From CAIWHR01 sp963726775 (GTDB lineage: Bacteria; Pseudomonadota; Gammaproteobacteria; Burkholderiales; Casimicrobiaceae), in contig CAVSDL010000007.1 of assembly GCA_963726775.1 (NCBI GenBank), forward strand, positions 208,786 through 272,785: a stretch of 64,000 nucleotides of DNA. Direction: 5' to 3'. The notes beneath the pieces were generated by a model, which saw only the letters and a list, made by a program, of their open reading frames with translations, ran no database searches and was not told the DNA's origin. The position numbers and the translations under genes are program-made. Positions 1 through 9,017 of the stretch are shown here, one piece after another (position 1 is the first letter of the stretch; each line of letters opens with the position of its first letter).

Positions 1-139
1 CCAGGGCCTTCTTGTCCGAACGCACCGCAGCGCGCAGCGCGGACATGTCGGTCACGTCAGCGGCGGTTCCCTCGGCCATCACCGGTGGCGCCACCAGGAT
101 TGCAGCGGCGAACAGGACGGCGGCAACGCTCATATTCAT
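1..139 (-). CDS. Exported protein, 5' part only (runs off the window)
   Basis: Only the first 46 codons are inside the window. The N-terminus is a clear Sec signal peptide (hydrophobic stretch ending VMAEG), followed by a charged segment containing MSALRAAVRSDKKAL. This resembles a family of short exported proteins seen in betaproteobacteria, but I cannot name a function. Three ATG codons lie close together (ending at 142, 139 and 133). GAGGAA at about 145-150 on the minus strand suits the ATG ending at 139 best. Confidence 0.55.
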   Translation of the reverse strand, partial: MNMSVAAVLFAAAILVAPPVMAEGTAADVTDMSALRAAVRSDKKAL

Positions 140-276
140 CATTGTTCCTCGGTGTCGGTTGCGGCCGCGAGCCCGCGTGTCTCGATTCGTCCCGCGTGTC
201 TTTTAGCATATTTTTTCGACTCGCGGCACGCGAGAACCACGGTTTTCCCGGGCCACGAGCCGGCCCGATCCGTGCA

Positions 277-301
277 AGAAAAAGGGGGGCCGAAGCCCCC
301 C
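277..301 (-). terminator. Rho-independent terminator of the TonB-dependent receptor gene
   Basis: Read on the minus strand, a perfect 7-bp GGGGGGC/GCCCCCC stem with a TTCG loop (284-301) is followed directly by TTTTTCTT. It lies 20 bases past the receptor stop codon, so it should end that transcript. Confidence 0.9.
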
Positions 302-321
302 GGGAATCGATTCCGTACCGA

Positions 322-3021
322 CTACTTGAACGAGTACGTGACGCTGCCGTAAATGAAACGGGCGCGCGCGTCGTAGTACGTCGGATCGTAGCCCGACTGG
401 AACGTGTTGCGCCCGTTGGTGAACGGCGGGTTGGTGTCGAACAGGTTCTGCACGCCGAGCGCCAGCTTCCAGTTCTTGAAGCCGGTGTAGTAGCCGCTGA
501 GATCCCACAAGCTCAACGAGCCCACGCGGCGCAGCTCGTCGTTGCCATCCGTGCCGACGTCGATGTAATTGCTCTGGAACAGGTTGCCCAGCGTCGCCGA
601 CCACGGGCCCATCGTCCAGTTCAGCGTCGCGTATTGCTTGTACCGCGGGTTCACGCCCGTGGTCTGCGACTCGAACTGGTTGGACACGAAGCCCGAGAAC
701 GTGCCGTCAAGGTTCTGGACGTCGTACTTGATGTAGTACGTGCTGTCCAGGTTGAACGTGAAGCGCCCGAACGACGTCTGCGGCAGCACCCCGTGCACGT
801 TGAAGTCGAGACCCTGGATCCTGACCTCACCCAGGTTGATGAAGAGCTGCGAGATCGAGGTGATCGGACCGGGAATGGTCGGATACTGCGGCTGCACCGG
901 TCCGCGCGTGATCAGGTTTCCGTAGGTCCCCTGGTTGGCGAGGATCGTATCGGTGGTAGGCCCGTTGCTGAACAGGTTCTTGAGGTCGAGGTTGAAGTAG
1001 TCGACCGACGCCGAGAACCCGGGGGCCGGCTCCAGCACGATGCCGAACTGGTACTGCGTCGACGTCTGCGGCTTCAGGTCCGGGTTGCCGCCGAACTTCA
1101 GCGTGAACTGCGTCAGGCAGTCGTTGGTGTCCTGCGTCGTCGGGCAGCGCAGCGGATCTTCAAGACCGGCCACCGAGAGGCCCGACGTCTGCGCGCCGTA
1201 GGCCTGCGTCAGCGAGGGTGCCACGAACGCGGTGCCGTAAGAGCCGCGCAGCAGCACCTGCTTGATCGGATTCCAGCGCAGCGAGAACTTGGGGTTCGTC
1301 GTGGCGCCGAAGTCGCTGTAGTCGTCGTAGCGAACCGCGGCGTTGAGCTCCAGGTTCTTCACGATCGGAATGTTCAGCTCGCCGAAGATCCCCCAGTAGT
1401 TGCGTTTTGCGTTGATGTTGAGGAAGTTGCCGCCGAAGCCGGTGACGTCGCCGATCTGCAGGTCCGGATTGAACGCCTGCTCGAGTTCCTGCTTGCCGAT
1501 CTGGAAACCAACCGCCAGGCCCAAGCCGCCGGCCGGAAGCTGCCAGATGTCGCTGGACGCCTTGCCCTGCACGCCGTAGCCGGTCGAGCTGGAATTGTTC
1601 CAGTCGCCCACCCACTGCACCGCGTCAAGCGCCGCCTGCGCCGCCGCCGTCGGCGGCCCGAACGGATTGACCGTGCCCGAGTTCAGCAGCGGCATGATTT
1701 TCGAGTATTTCGCAAACCCGCCGTTGACGGAGCCGGTGTTTTCGTTCTTCGAGTAGTTGAAGTCGAAGTCGAAATCCCAGTTCGCCGCCGTTCCCTTGAC
1801 GCCGGCGACGGCTTGCCACGCCGTATTGACGTCCTGCTGGTCGCGCAGACCCAGCGCATACGCCCGGTAGCGCAGGTTCAGCGGCTGGCCATTGACGCCC
1901 GCGGCGATGGCCTGTGCGGTCGGGTAGTACGGGCTCGACGGCTGCAGCAGGAACGTCGCCGGAATGTCGCCATCGGGGCCGTAGGCGATCTGGTCGGACA
2001 GCGGCGTCGGCTGGATGACGAATCTGTTCAGGACCTTGTTGTAGGCACCGGTCAGGTAGGCCTGCCAGTTGGGGTTGAATTGCCACCGCGCCGAGCCGAA
2101 GACGCTCGTCGTTTCGGTTCCGCCAAAGTTCTGGACCCCGTCGGCCGCGGCCGGGTCGTAGTAGCAGCGGTTTCCGCCAAGCCCGATGGAAGCGCTGGTG
2201 ACCGACGGGTAGCAGTTCGGGTAGGTGATGCTGCCGACGCCGCCGGTGGTGATGTGCGCCGGGAACGTGTTGCCGGAAACACCGAGCAGCCCCTCGTTGA
2301 GGTTGGCCGACGTTTTCGAAAAGCTGCGGGCGTTCTGGTCGAGCGGTTGCGTGTCCTGATAATAGAACGACCCGAAGATGTTGAACTTGTCCTTGGTCAG
2401 GTCGCCCCAGCCGCCGGTCACCACGCCGTTCCACTTCTCGCCGCCGCCGCCGCTGCGCGTCGGCGCGCCGTAGAGGCCGGTGACCTCGATGCCCTGGAAA
2501 TCCTGGCGCAGGACGAAGTTGATCACGCCCGCGACCGCATCGCTGCCGTACACGGCAGAAGCGCCGTCCTTCAGGATTTCGACGCGCTCGATCGCCGTGA
2601 ACGGGATCGAGTCCAGGTTGACGCCGTAGACGCCCTGGACTTCGCCGGAGGCCTGCGTCAGCCGCTTGCCGTTCAGCAGCACCAGCGTGTTCTGGCCGCC
2701 GAGGCCACGCAGCGATGCCGTCTGCACGCTGTTGGTCGACGCACCGATGGTGTTCGCCAGCGAGACCGCGCCGCCGGAGTTGTTCGACGACACGTACTGC
2801 AGCAGTTCCGCGACCGATTGCGCACCGGTGGCCTCGATTGCCTGGCGGTCGATGACCTGGACCGGCAGTGCGCCTTCGGCCTCGATCCGCTTGATGTTCG
2901 ATCCGGTCACGTCGACCCTGATGTCTGCGGCCTGCGCCGGAACGCCTGCAACGAGCGCGGCGCTGCCGGCGCCGAGCGCGTAGGCGAGCGCGGTCGCGAC
3001 CTTCTTTTGTTGAAACTTCAT
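322..3021 (-). CDS. TonB-dependent outer-membrane receptor (CirA/BtuB-like)
   Basis: This 899-residue protein should be an outer-membrane, energy-coupled receptor for a siderophore, cofactor or other scarce ligand. The start at 3021 gives a Sec signal peptide (MKFQQKKVATALAYALG..AQA). The plug domain follows at about residues 35-170, with VTGSNIKR, LRGLGGQNTLVLLNGKRL and the typical ERVEILKDGASAVYGSDAVAGVINFVL. A long beta-barrel rich in aromatic and Asn/Gly strands ends in VTYSFK. An in-frame start 16 codons upstream would place charged residues before the signal peptide and is less likely. It is monocistronic and ends at a strong terminator. No neighbouring transport or regulatory gene indicates the ligand. 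Confidence 0.93.
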   Translation of the reverse strand: MKFQQKKVATALAYALGAGSAALVAGVPAQAADIRVDVTGSNIKRIEAEGALPVQVIDRQAIEATGAQSVAELLQYVSSNNSGGAVSLANTIGASTNSVQTASLRGLGGQNTLVLLNGKRLTQASGEVQGVYGVNLDSIPFTAIERVEILKDGASAVYGSDAVAGVINFVLRQDFQGIEVTGLYGAPTRSGGGGEKWNGVVTGGWGDLTKDKFNIFGSFYYQDTQPLDQNARSFSKTSANLNEGLLGVSGNTFPAHITTGGVGSITYPNCYPSVTSASIGLGGNRCYYDPAAADGVQNFGGTETTSVFGSARWQFNPNWQAYLTGAYNKVLNRFVIQPTPLSDQIAYGPDGDIPATFLLQPSSPYYPTAQAIAAGVNGQPLNLRYRAYALGLRDQQDVNTAWQAVAGVKGTAANWDFDFDFNYSKNENTGSVNGGFAKYSKIMPLLNSGTVNPFGPPTAAAQAALDAVQWVGDWNNSSSTGYGVQGKASSDIWQLPAGGLGLAVGFQIGKQELEQAFNPDLQIGDVTGFGGNFLNINAKRNYWGIFGELNIPIVKNLELNAAVRYDDYSDFGATTNPKFSLRWNPIKQVLLRGSYGTAFVAPSLTQAYGAQTSGLSVAGLEDPLRCPTTQDTNDCLTQFTLKFGGNPDLKPQTSTQYQFGIVLEPAPGFSASVDYFNLDLKNLFSNGPTTDTILANQGTYGNLITRGPVQPQYPTIPGPITSISQLFINLGEVRIQGLDFNVHGVLPQTSFGRFTFNLDSTYYIKYDVQNLDGTFSGFVSNQFESQTTGVNPRYKQYATLNWTMGPWSATLGNLFQSNYIDVGTDGNDELRRVGSLSLWDLSGYYTGFKNWKLALGVQNLFDTNPPFTNGRNTFQSGYDPTYYDARARFIYGSVTYSFK

Positions 3022-3161
3022 GTTGAGGACCCCCAGAGAAAAGTTGACTTTATGTTCGCCTTTCGGCAAGCATTAGGGACAGTACCGCAACCCTGTTTCG
3101 GGCCGCAACGAAATCACGCGGTTGTTGCAACGCACGCGCCGCAGTTGTTGCAAATTTGCTA

Positions 3162-3662
3162 ATGACGCCGATACGGTTTGCGCAACCCGCTGATTTGCCT
3201 CGCATCGTTGACATCTACAACGCGGCGATACCGGGCCGCATGGCCACCGCGGATACCGAACCCGTGACGGTCACCACGCGCGAAACCTGGTTTCTGGAAT
3301 TCGATCCCGCGAGCCGGCCGCTCTGGGTCTACGCTGATGTTCCGGATCGCTCGATTCGGGGCTGGCTGTCACTGCATTCGTTCTACGGGCGACCGGCCTA
3401 CCGCGCGACAGTCGAAGTGGGCGTGTACATCGATCCCGCAGCGCAGCGAAGCGGTTTCGCAAGGGCCCTGCTCGATCACGCGATCGCGGCCGCGCCGGCG
3501 CTGGGAATTCACACGATGCTGGCCTTCGTTTTCGCGCACAACGTGCCGTCGCTCGCCCTGTTCGAAAGCGCCGGCTTTCAGGCTTGGGGCAACCTGCCGC
3601 GCGTCGCCGAGCTCGACGGTGTCGAGCGCGATCTTTCGATTCTCGGGCGGCGGCTCGCATGA
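3162..3662 (+). CDS. GNAT N-acetyltransferase, phosphinothricin acetyltransferase (Pat)-like
   Basis: This 166-residue single-domain GNAT protein has the Pat-type layout: an IRFAQPADLPRIVDIYNAAI N-terminus, VEVGVYIDPAAQRSGFARALL (acetyl-CoA pyrophosphate loop, about residues 85-105) and HNVPSLALFESAGF near the end. Relatives acetylate small amines such as phosphinothricin, methionine sulfone or other amino-acid analogues. The substrate here is not known. A TTG six bases upstream is an alternative start. Its stop overlaps the start of the next gene (ATGA), so the two acetyltransferases are probably co-translated. Confidence 0.85.
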   Translation: MTPIRFAQPADLPRIVDIYNAAIPGRMATADTEPVTVTTRETWFLEFDPASRPLWVYADVPDRSIRGWLSLHSFYGRPAYRATVEVGVYIDPAAQRSGFARALLDHAIAAAPALGIHTMLAFVFAHNVPSLALFESAGFQAWGNLPRVAELDGVERDLSILGRRLA

Positions 3663-4183
3663 CGCCGAGACCGGCGCCGCACGCATTCGACATTCGGCCG
3701 GCGCGGCGCGAGGATGTGGGTGTCGTGCAGGCGATGATCCGCGCGCTCGCCGAATACGAAAAGCTCGCGCATCTCTGCGTCGCCGTGGAGGCCGATCTCG
3801 AGGCGGCGCTCTTCGGTCCGCGCCCTGCGGCCGAGGTGCTGATTGCATGGCATAGCGACCGACCTGCGGGATTTGCACTGTTTTTTCACAATTTTTCCAC
3901 GTTTCTCGGCCGCCGCGGGCTCTGGCTGGAAGATCTCTTTGTGCAGCCGGCCTATCGCCGTCAGGGATGCGCACAGGCATTGCTGCGAACCCTGGCCGGA
4001 ATTGCCCGCGAGCGCGGCTGCGGCAGGTTCGAGTGGACGGTGCTCGACTGGAACACCCCGGCAATCGATTTCTACCGGTCGCTGGGAGCGACCGTGCTGC
4101 CGGACTGGCGGATCGCCCGGGTGGTCGGGCCGGCACTCGACGCACTGGCGGACGGCGCGGCTATCGGGCCGCCCAGGTCGTAG
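3659..4183 (+). CDS. GNAT N-acetyltransferase, diamine acetyltransferase-like
   Basis: This 174-residue GNAT protein begins on the ATG of the ATGA overlap with the upstream gene. Features are the N-terminal FDIRPARREDVGVVQAMIRALAEYEKL motif, LEDLFVQPAYRRQGCAQALL (acetyl-CoA loop, near residue 85) and LDWNTPAIDFYRSLGA in the C-terminal part. The set is typical of spermidine/spermine or thialysine acetyltransferase-like proteins. The true substrate cannot be read from sequence. An open frame reaching further upstream lies entirely over the preceding gene and is not a likely extension. Confidence 0.82.
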   Translation: MTPRPAPHAFDIRPARREDVGVVQAMIRALAEYEKLAHLCVAVEADLEAALFGPRPAAEVLIAWHSDRPAGFALFFHNFSTFLGRRGLWLEDLFVQPAYRRQGCAQALLRTLAGIARERGCGRFEWTVLDWNTPAIDFYRSLGATVLPDWRIARVVGPALDALADGAAIGPPRS

Positions 4184-4283
4184 CGGTCGCACCGGCGCGC
4201 CATTTCGGGCGATAATTCGTCCCTTTTTGCGCTCCGCCGGCGCTCCCGGCCAGTCTGCGCCAACCATCGAGCTCGAGATCCGG

Positions 4284-5729
4284 ATGCCCGACGCTGATCG
4301 CTTCACCCTCCCCGATTTTTCTCGCACCGGCGCCGGCACCGATTTCTGGTCGCTGCGCATTGTCGATGAATCCAGCGAGTGCTACACCGTCCGCAAGAAC
4401 GTTGCGCTGCCGCTCTACGCGTCCGGCGACCGCGGCGCCATGGTCACCGTCTATGCGGACGGAGGCTACGGTTACGCCGCGACCGGCGACACTTCGCCCG
4501 CCGGCTTGAGCACGGCGCTGGCGCGCGCCGCAGCCTGGGCGCGCGCGACGGCGAAATTCGCGCTGTTCGATACACGCGCGTTGCCGCGTCCGGCGCCGCG
4601 CGGCAACTACGCGTCGCCGTCGCTCGCCGCGCCCGCGCGTTCGCGGCGCGACTGGTACGACCTTCTGATGCGGGAATCGACGGACGCGGCGATCGACCCG
4701 CGCATCGTCGACTGGGAGGCGAGCATCGAGGTGCGGTCCGCAACCACGCGCCTTGTCACCAGCACCGGCGGCGACGTCATCCAGCGCTATCGCTTCCTGT
4801 TTCCGGGTATTTCCGTCAGCGCGCACGCGGAAGGCGACACCCAGACGCGCTCGCTCAACGGCTATCGGGGCATCTGCCAGCAGGGGGGTGACGAGATTCT
4901 CGCGCGCTTCGGATTCGTGGGCGCCACCCGGCGGATCGCCGAAGAAGCGCTCGAACTCGTTGCGGCGCCGAACTGCCCGAGCGGCACGATGGACGTGCTG
5001 CTGGCCCCCGATCAGATGATCCTGCAGATTCACGAGTCGATAGGCCATCCGCTGGAGCTCGACCGCATTCTCGGGGACGAACGCAATTTCGCGGGGACGA
5101 GCTTCGTGACGCCGGACATGTTCGGCACCTACCGCTACGGCTCGGAACTCCTCAACATCACGTTCGACCCGACGCGCGGCGAAGAGCTCGCGAGCTATGG
5201 CTGGGACGACGACGGCGCCAAGGCCGAAAAGGTGCACGTGATCCGGGACGGCATCCTGGTGCGGCCGCTGGGCGGCGCGATCTCGCAGGCGCGTGCCGGT
5301 CTGGCCGGCACGGCGAACGCCCGCGCCGACGGCTGGAACCGCCCGCCCATCGACCGGATGGCGAATCTCAATCTCGAGCCCGGCGACGCGACACTCGCCG
5401 AAATGATCGCCGGCATCGAACGCGGCGTGATGCTGGAAACGAACTGCTCATGGTCGATCGACGATTCGCGCAACAAGTTCCAGTTCGGCTGCGAGCGCGG
5501 CCGGCTGATCGAGAACGGTACGCTCGGCGCCGTGGTGAAGAACCCGAACTACCGCGGCATCAGCGCGAACTTCTGGCGCAACCTCGCCCGGGTTGGCAAT
5601 GCGGACACGGTGCAGGTGCTCGGCTCGCCGCATTGCGGCAAAGGCGAGCCGTCGCAGATCATCCGGGTGGGTCACGCAGCGCCTGCGTGCGTCTTCAACG
5701 GAGTCGCGGTGTTCGGGGGGGAAGCATGA
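4284..5729 (+). CDS. tldD: TldD/PmbA-family metalloprotease subunit (HExxxH-bearing)
   Basis: This 481-residue protein of the TldD/PmbA family carries the zinc site HESIGH at about residues 250-255 and a conserved NCSWSID segment later. In characterised systems TldD and TldE form a cytoplasmic complex that processes unfolded peptides such as microcin B17 or CcdA. TldD supplies the metal site. The start at 4284 (MPDADRFTL) is the first Met giving a family-like N-terminus and lies 100 bases after the GNAT gene. The partner lies 247 bases downstream. This may be a second tldD-like pair rather than the housekeeping one, because both proteins differ in detail from the classical TldD and PmbA. Confidence 0.85.
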   Translation: MPDADRFTLPDFSRTGAGTDFWSLRIVDESSECYTVRKNVALPLYASGDRGAMVTVYADGGYGYAATGDTSPAGLSTALARAAAWARATAKFALFDTRALPRPAPRGNYASPSLAAPARSRRDWYDLLMRESTDAAIDPRIVDWEASIEVRSATTRLVTSTGGDVIQRYRFLFPGISVSAHAEGDTQTRSLNGYRGICQQGGDEILARFGFVGATRRIAEEALELVAAPNCPSGTMDVLLAPDQMILQIHESIGHPLELDRILGDERNFAGTSFVTPDMFGTYRYGSELLNITFDPTRGEELASYGWDDDGAKAEKVHVIRDGILVRPLGGAISQARAGLAGTANARADGWNRPPIDRMANLNLEPGDATLAEMIAGIERGVMLETNCSWSIDDSRNKFQFGCERGRLIENGTLGAVVKNPNYRGISANFWRNLARVGNADTVQVLGSPHCGKGEPSQIIRVGHAAPACVFNGVAVFGGEA

Positions 5730-5976
5730 GCGAGCGGGGCGCAGCCAAGGACGCCTGCGCGAGCAGGGCAAAGCCAAGGCCCGAAGGGAGCGTCTGCGAG
5801 GGCTGGCGGTGCCCGACACTTACACCGTGCGTTCTGCTCGCCCCGTCACGAAGGGCACGCCGAAGGGCGCGTCCGCGAGCGATTGCTTGCGGCCGACGCG
5901 GGGGCGTAACGCGCATCGACCCCCGCTCGGAGGCCGCATGATGGTGCCCCGCGAAGGAACGCGCGGCCAGGCGACG
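5730..5976. repeat. tldD-tldE spacer with imperfect direct repeats
   Basis: The two subunit genes would be expected to abut, but 247 bases separate them. The spacer holds two clear imperfect copies of a unit beginning CCGAAGGGNGCGTCNGCGAG (5781-5809 and 5860-5892). A weaker third copy lies near 5745-5775. GAGCGGGG at the left end (about 5732) has its complement CCCCGCTC at about 5924-5931. This looks like a small non-coding repeat element inserted in the operon. Both flanking genes remain intact. Confidence 0.5.
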
Positions 5977-7305
5977 ATGGAGTCGTACTTTCACGATGTC
6001 GCCGCCGCGCTCGACGGGCTCGTCCAGGCAGGTGAGACCTATACGGCATGGTTCGCGGCCGAGACTTCCGACTTCGTCCGGATGAATCGCGGCAAGGTTC
6101 GGCAGCCGGGGAGCGTCGTCCAGCGCTATGTCGAACTCGGTCTCATACGCGGCGCCCGCCATGCGACGCACACGCTATCCCTGGCCGGCGACCTCGCGAC
6201 CGATCGCGCCGCGGTGCGCGCGGCCATCGAGGCCCTTCGCTCGGCCTTGCCGGATCTCACCGACGATCCCCACCTCTTCATCGCCACCGACGTGCACTCG
6301 ACGCGCAACGTTCACGGCGGACCGCTTCCGTACGCGGAAAGCGTGATCGAAACCGTACTCACCGCGGCGAGCGACCTGGACCTCGTCGGACTCTATGCCG
6401 GCGGCTCCGTCTACCGGGGCTTCGCCAATTCGCACGGCCAGAGGAACTGGCACGAGGCAGAAACGTTCGACCTGCAGTGGAGTCTCTACCACCGCGCCGA
6501 CAAGGCGGTGAAATCCGGGCTATCCGGATTCGAGTGGGACGGGCGCGCCTTCGCGGCCCGGATGGGCGAGGCACGCGCGCAGCTCGCCCACATCGCGCGG
6601 CCCGCCACGACGCTCGTTCCGGGCAAGTACCGCGTGTTCCTGACGCCGGCGGCCATGGAGGATGTTGTATCGACGCTTTGCTGGGGCGGATTCTCGGCGC
6701 GAGCGCTCGCGACCAAGCAGAGCAGCCTTCAGCGGATGCGCGATGGCGCGGAAGGCGCCGCGCTCGACCCGCGCGTGACCATTGCCGAGGCGACGGCCGA
6801 CGGCGTCGCGCCGGCCTTCCAGGGCGAAGGTTTTGCGCGACCGCCACGCGTGCCGCTGATCGAGGCCGGACGCCTCGTCGGCACACTGGCCTCGCCACGC
6901 ACTGCGCGCGAGTTTTCGATCGCGGCCAATGGCGCCAACGGTGCGGAAGCGCCGGAGTCCCTCGCGATGGCCGGTGGCGCGCTGCCCGCGAGCGATGCGC
7001 TTGCGGCGCTGGGCACCGGCCTCTACGTCGGCAACCTCCACTACCTCAACTATTCGGACCGGCCGGCGTGCCGGATGACCGGCATGACCCGCTTCGCGAC
7101 GTTCTGGGTCGAGGGCGGGGAGATTGTCGCGCCCATCGACGTCCTGCGCTTCGACGACACGATCTACCGGATGTTCGGGTCGAATCTCGAAGCGTTGACC
7201 GTCGAGACGGAACTTCTGCTCGACGGCACGACGTACCGCGAGCGCCAGCTGTCGTCGATGCGGCTGCCCGGCGCACTGCTGTCGGAACTGACGTTCACGC
7301 TGTAA
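5977..7305 (+). CDS. TldE/PmbA-type subunit (no HExxxH), partner of TldD
   Basis: This 442-residue protein is a distant PmbA/TldE-like homologue. The N-terminal half has the family's substrate-channel repeats (YAESVIETVLTAASDLDLVGLYAGG) and the C-terminal half ends in SNLEALTVETELLLDG..RLPGALLSELTFTL. It lacks the zinc motif seen in the upstream subunit, as expected for the structural partner. The ATG at 5977 begins MESYFHDVAAALDGL. Upstream in-frame ATGs at 5938 and 5941 fall in the repeat-bearing spacer and are less likely. It probably forms the TldD-TldE complex in the cytoplasm. Confidence 0.78.
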   Translation: MESYFHDVAAALDGLVQAGETYTAWFAAETSDFVRMNRGKVRQPGSVVQRYVELGLIRGARHATHTLSLAGDLATDRAAVRAAIEALRSALPDLTDDPHLFIATDVHSTRNVHGGPLPYAESVIETVLTAASDLDLVGLYAGGSVYRGFANSHGQRNWHEAETFDLQWSLYHRADKAVKSGLSGFEWDGRAFAARMGEARAQLAHIARPATTLVPGKYRVFLTPAAMEDVVSTLCWGGFSARALATKQSSLQRMRDGAEGAALDPRVTIAEATADGVAPAFQGEGFARPPRVPLIEAGRLVGTLASPRTAREFSIAANGANGAEAPESLAMAGGALPASDALAALGTGLYVGNLHYLNYSDRPACRMTGMTRFATFWVEGGEIVAPIDVLRFDDTIYRMFGSNLEALTVETELLLDGTTYRERQLSSMRLPGALLSELTFTL

Positions 7306-7417
7306 TACGCCAAGCGGCATCGAGCGCGCACGACACCCGGAACGTCTGGCGCCCGCGCGCCCGACCGGCGGCGCGCCCACTTCGATGCCTCCGGATACGC
7401 GCGTCGGACGCCGCCGG

Positions 7418-8080
7418 CTACTTCGCCGGAGCCGTACCGTAGTTGAACATGTAGATCACCGCACTCCGTATTTCGGAATCGGTGAGATCGGCCATGCCGC
7501 CGCGCGGCGGCATCGCGCCGTGCCCCTTGATCGCGGAGCGGACCACGACATCGAGACCCTGCTTGACCCGGGGTATCCACGCAGCGCGATCGCCGATCCG
7601 GGGGGCCCCTCCCACACCCGTCTGGTGGCATTTGACGCACTGCGCCTTCACGATCTGCTCGCCCGTACGGTCTGCGGTCTTGGTGGTCCTGCTGATCGGC
7701 TCGGTCCAGTGGCCGCCCGACTGGTTCACCATGTACGTGATGGCGCGTTCAATTTCCGTGTCGCTGAGATTCGGGTTGCCCCCGTGCGGCGGCATCTGGC
7801 GAATGCCGTTGAGCGCGTGCTGCGTGAGTCCCGTCAGTCCCTGCGATTCCCGCGCGGCCCAAGCCTTCTTGTCGCCGATTTTCGGCGCGCCGTTCGCGCC
7901 GGTCCCGTGGCACGAGACGCACAGCGACTCTACAACCTGCTTGCCGCTCCGATCGCTTCTCTGCGCCCCGGCAGCACCCGGCAGGCATGCCAACGCGACA
8001 GCCAGAACCGCCGCGCCCGCCGCGTGGCTGCATGGCGTCGAGAATGCCGCCCGCTTCGAAACCCTCGCCTCGATCATCAT
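7418..8080 (-). CDS. Diheme c-type cytochrome (cytochrome c5-like)
   Basis: This 220-residue exported protein has two class I cytochrome c domains with heme motifs CVSCH (about residues 54-58) and CVKCH (about 148-152). Each is followed by a methionine-ligand region (RQMPPHGG and AMPPRGG). The signal peptide ends in PGAAGA. The start is set by AGGAGG at 8087-8092, six bases from the ATG ending at 8080. ATGs ending at 8077 and 8086 are alternatives. It lies downstream of the terminator of the other cytochromes, so it is transcribed separately. It is probably a periplasmic electron carrier. The partner is unknown. Confidence 0.9.
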   Translation of the reverse strand: MMIEARVSKRAAFSTPCSHAAGAAVLAVALACLPGAAGAQRSDRSGKQVVESLCVSCHGTGANGAPKIGDKKAWAARESQGLTGLTQHALNGIRQMPPHGGNPNLSDTEIERAITYMVNQSGGHWTEPISRTTKTADRTGEQIVKAQCVKCHQTGVGGAPRIGDRAAWIPRVKQGLDVVVRSAIKGHGAMPPRGGMADLTDSEIRSAVIYMFNYGTAPAK

Positions 8081-8248
8081 TTCCATCCTCCTGCCAAGCG
8101 AGCCTCGATCGAAGCCCGCATGGCTTCCGAAAGAAATTGTCTCCCGGCATGGGCGTGACCCGGAAGCGATAACGCCGACGCCATTCACGTTGGCGGCACC
8201 TTGGGCGAACGCGGCGCGCGAAAACCATGCCCGCGAATACCGATAGAG

Positions 8249-8280
8249 CAAAAAAACGGGGGCGCAGACCGCCGCCCCCG
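8249..8280 (-). terminator. Rho-independent terminator of the monoheme cytochrome gene
   Basis: On the minus strand an 8-bp CGGGGGCG/CGCCCCCG stem with an 8-nt loop is followed by seven T residues. It lies about 75 bases past the monoheme cytochrome stop codon and separates that unit from the diheme gene further on. Confidence 0.88.
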
Positions 8281-8355
8281 CCAGCACTGCATTCCGAGTC
8301 ACGCGCGGCGCGGAGTGTCAACGACGCCGCGTCGGAGATCCCCAGGGACCGCACC

Positions 8356-8703
8356 TCACAGCGAAAGTATCCAATCGACAAGGTTCTTGATCTGGTCCTG
8401 ATCCTTCGTCTTGATGATGGGGTGCTCTTCCTCGTGCCCGTCGAGGAACTTGACCTTGGGCCCGGTTGTCAGGTGCTTTACGAGCTTGGCCTGCGCGTCC
8501 TTGTCGCCCTTGAGTTTCGCGGCGAGGTCCTTCCACGACGCCGCTTCCTTGTTCTTGTCGACCGCGTGGCAGTTGAAGCATTTGTTCTGGCGGGCAAGTG
8601 TCTGGGCAGCCGAGGCATCGGCGCCGGCGGCTGTGGAAGGGATCGCAAGGAAAGCCGCGGCCGAAAGCCCAAGTGCCAGTGCGGTGTGGCGAATCTGCAT
8701 CAT
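8356..8703 (-). CDS. Monoheme class I cytochrome c, periplasmic
   Basis: This is a 115-residue small cytochrome with a signal peptide (residues 1 to about 28, ending AGA) and one heme motif CFNCH (42-46). The C-terminal half reads HLTTGPKVKFLDGHEEEHP..KNLVDWILSL, almost the same as each half of the duplicated cytochrome upstream. GGAG five bases before the ATG ending at 8703 sets the start. The terminator follows. The heme-ligand methionine expected in this fold is not obvious, so the sixth ligand may be one of the histidines. It may shuttle electrons for the NapC/NirT protein encoded about 1.2 kb upstream. Confidence 0.88.
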   Translation of the reverse strand: MMQIRHTALALGLSAAAFLAIPSTAAGADASAAQTLARQNKCFNCHAVDKNKEAASWKDLAAKLKGDKDAQAKLVKHLTTGPKVKFLDGHEEEHPIIKTKDQDQIKNLVDWILSL

Positions 8704-8838
8704 TGTTTCTCCAGATTGAGATGGCTTGATTATCGCGGCCGAAGGCGCGCGGAACGTTGAGATCATGGTCGACGAAATCGATCGCAGGATGCCGTGCTGC
8801 AGTGCAATCGACTTTCCGCTGATCCAGGGTGCGACGTT

Positions 8839-8852
8839 TTGACGCAGATCAA
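8839..8852. promoter_or_regulatory. FNR/Anr-like box upstream of the monoheme cytochrome
   Basis: TTGAC-GCAG-ATCAA fits the FNR/Anr consensus TTGAT-N4-ATCAA at nine of ten positions. It is centred about 142 bases before the cytochrome start, in a 314-bp gap (8704-9017) that otherwise holds nothing I recognise. It suggests an own, oxygen-responsive promoter for this gene. Confidence 0.6.
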
Positions 8853-9017
8853 GGCTGCGCGGGATCACGTAACTCGCATTTCGCACGGTCCGGAACGGCC
8901 AATCCGATCGGGTTCCGTTGCGGTGATTGCAGCCACGTGCGCGCCGATCGGGCAACTACTAGGCCGCAACGAAGCTGCCTCCGACGAGTGGTCCGACAAA
9001 CGCGATTCACGCCTGCG

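Noticed and set aside
85..3162. Plus-strand open frame of 1025 codons over the TonB receptor
   Set aside because: It is antisense to a clear receptor gene, is Arg/Val-rich and has no domain; such frames are common in GC-rich DNA.
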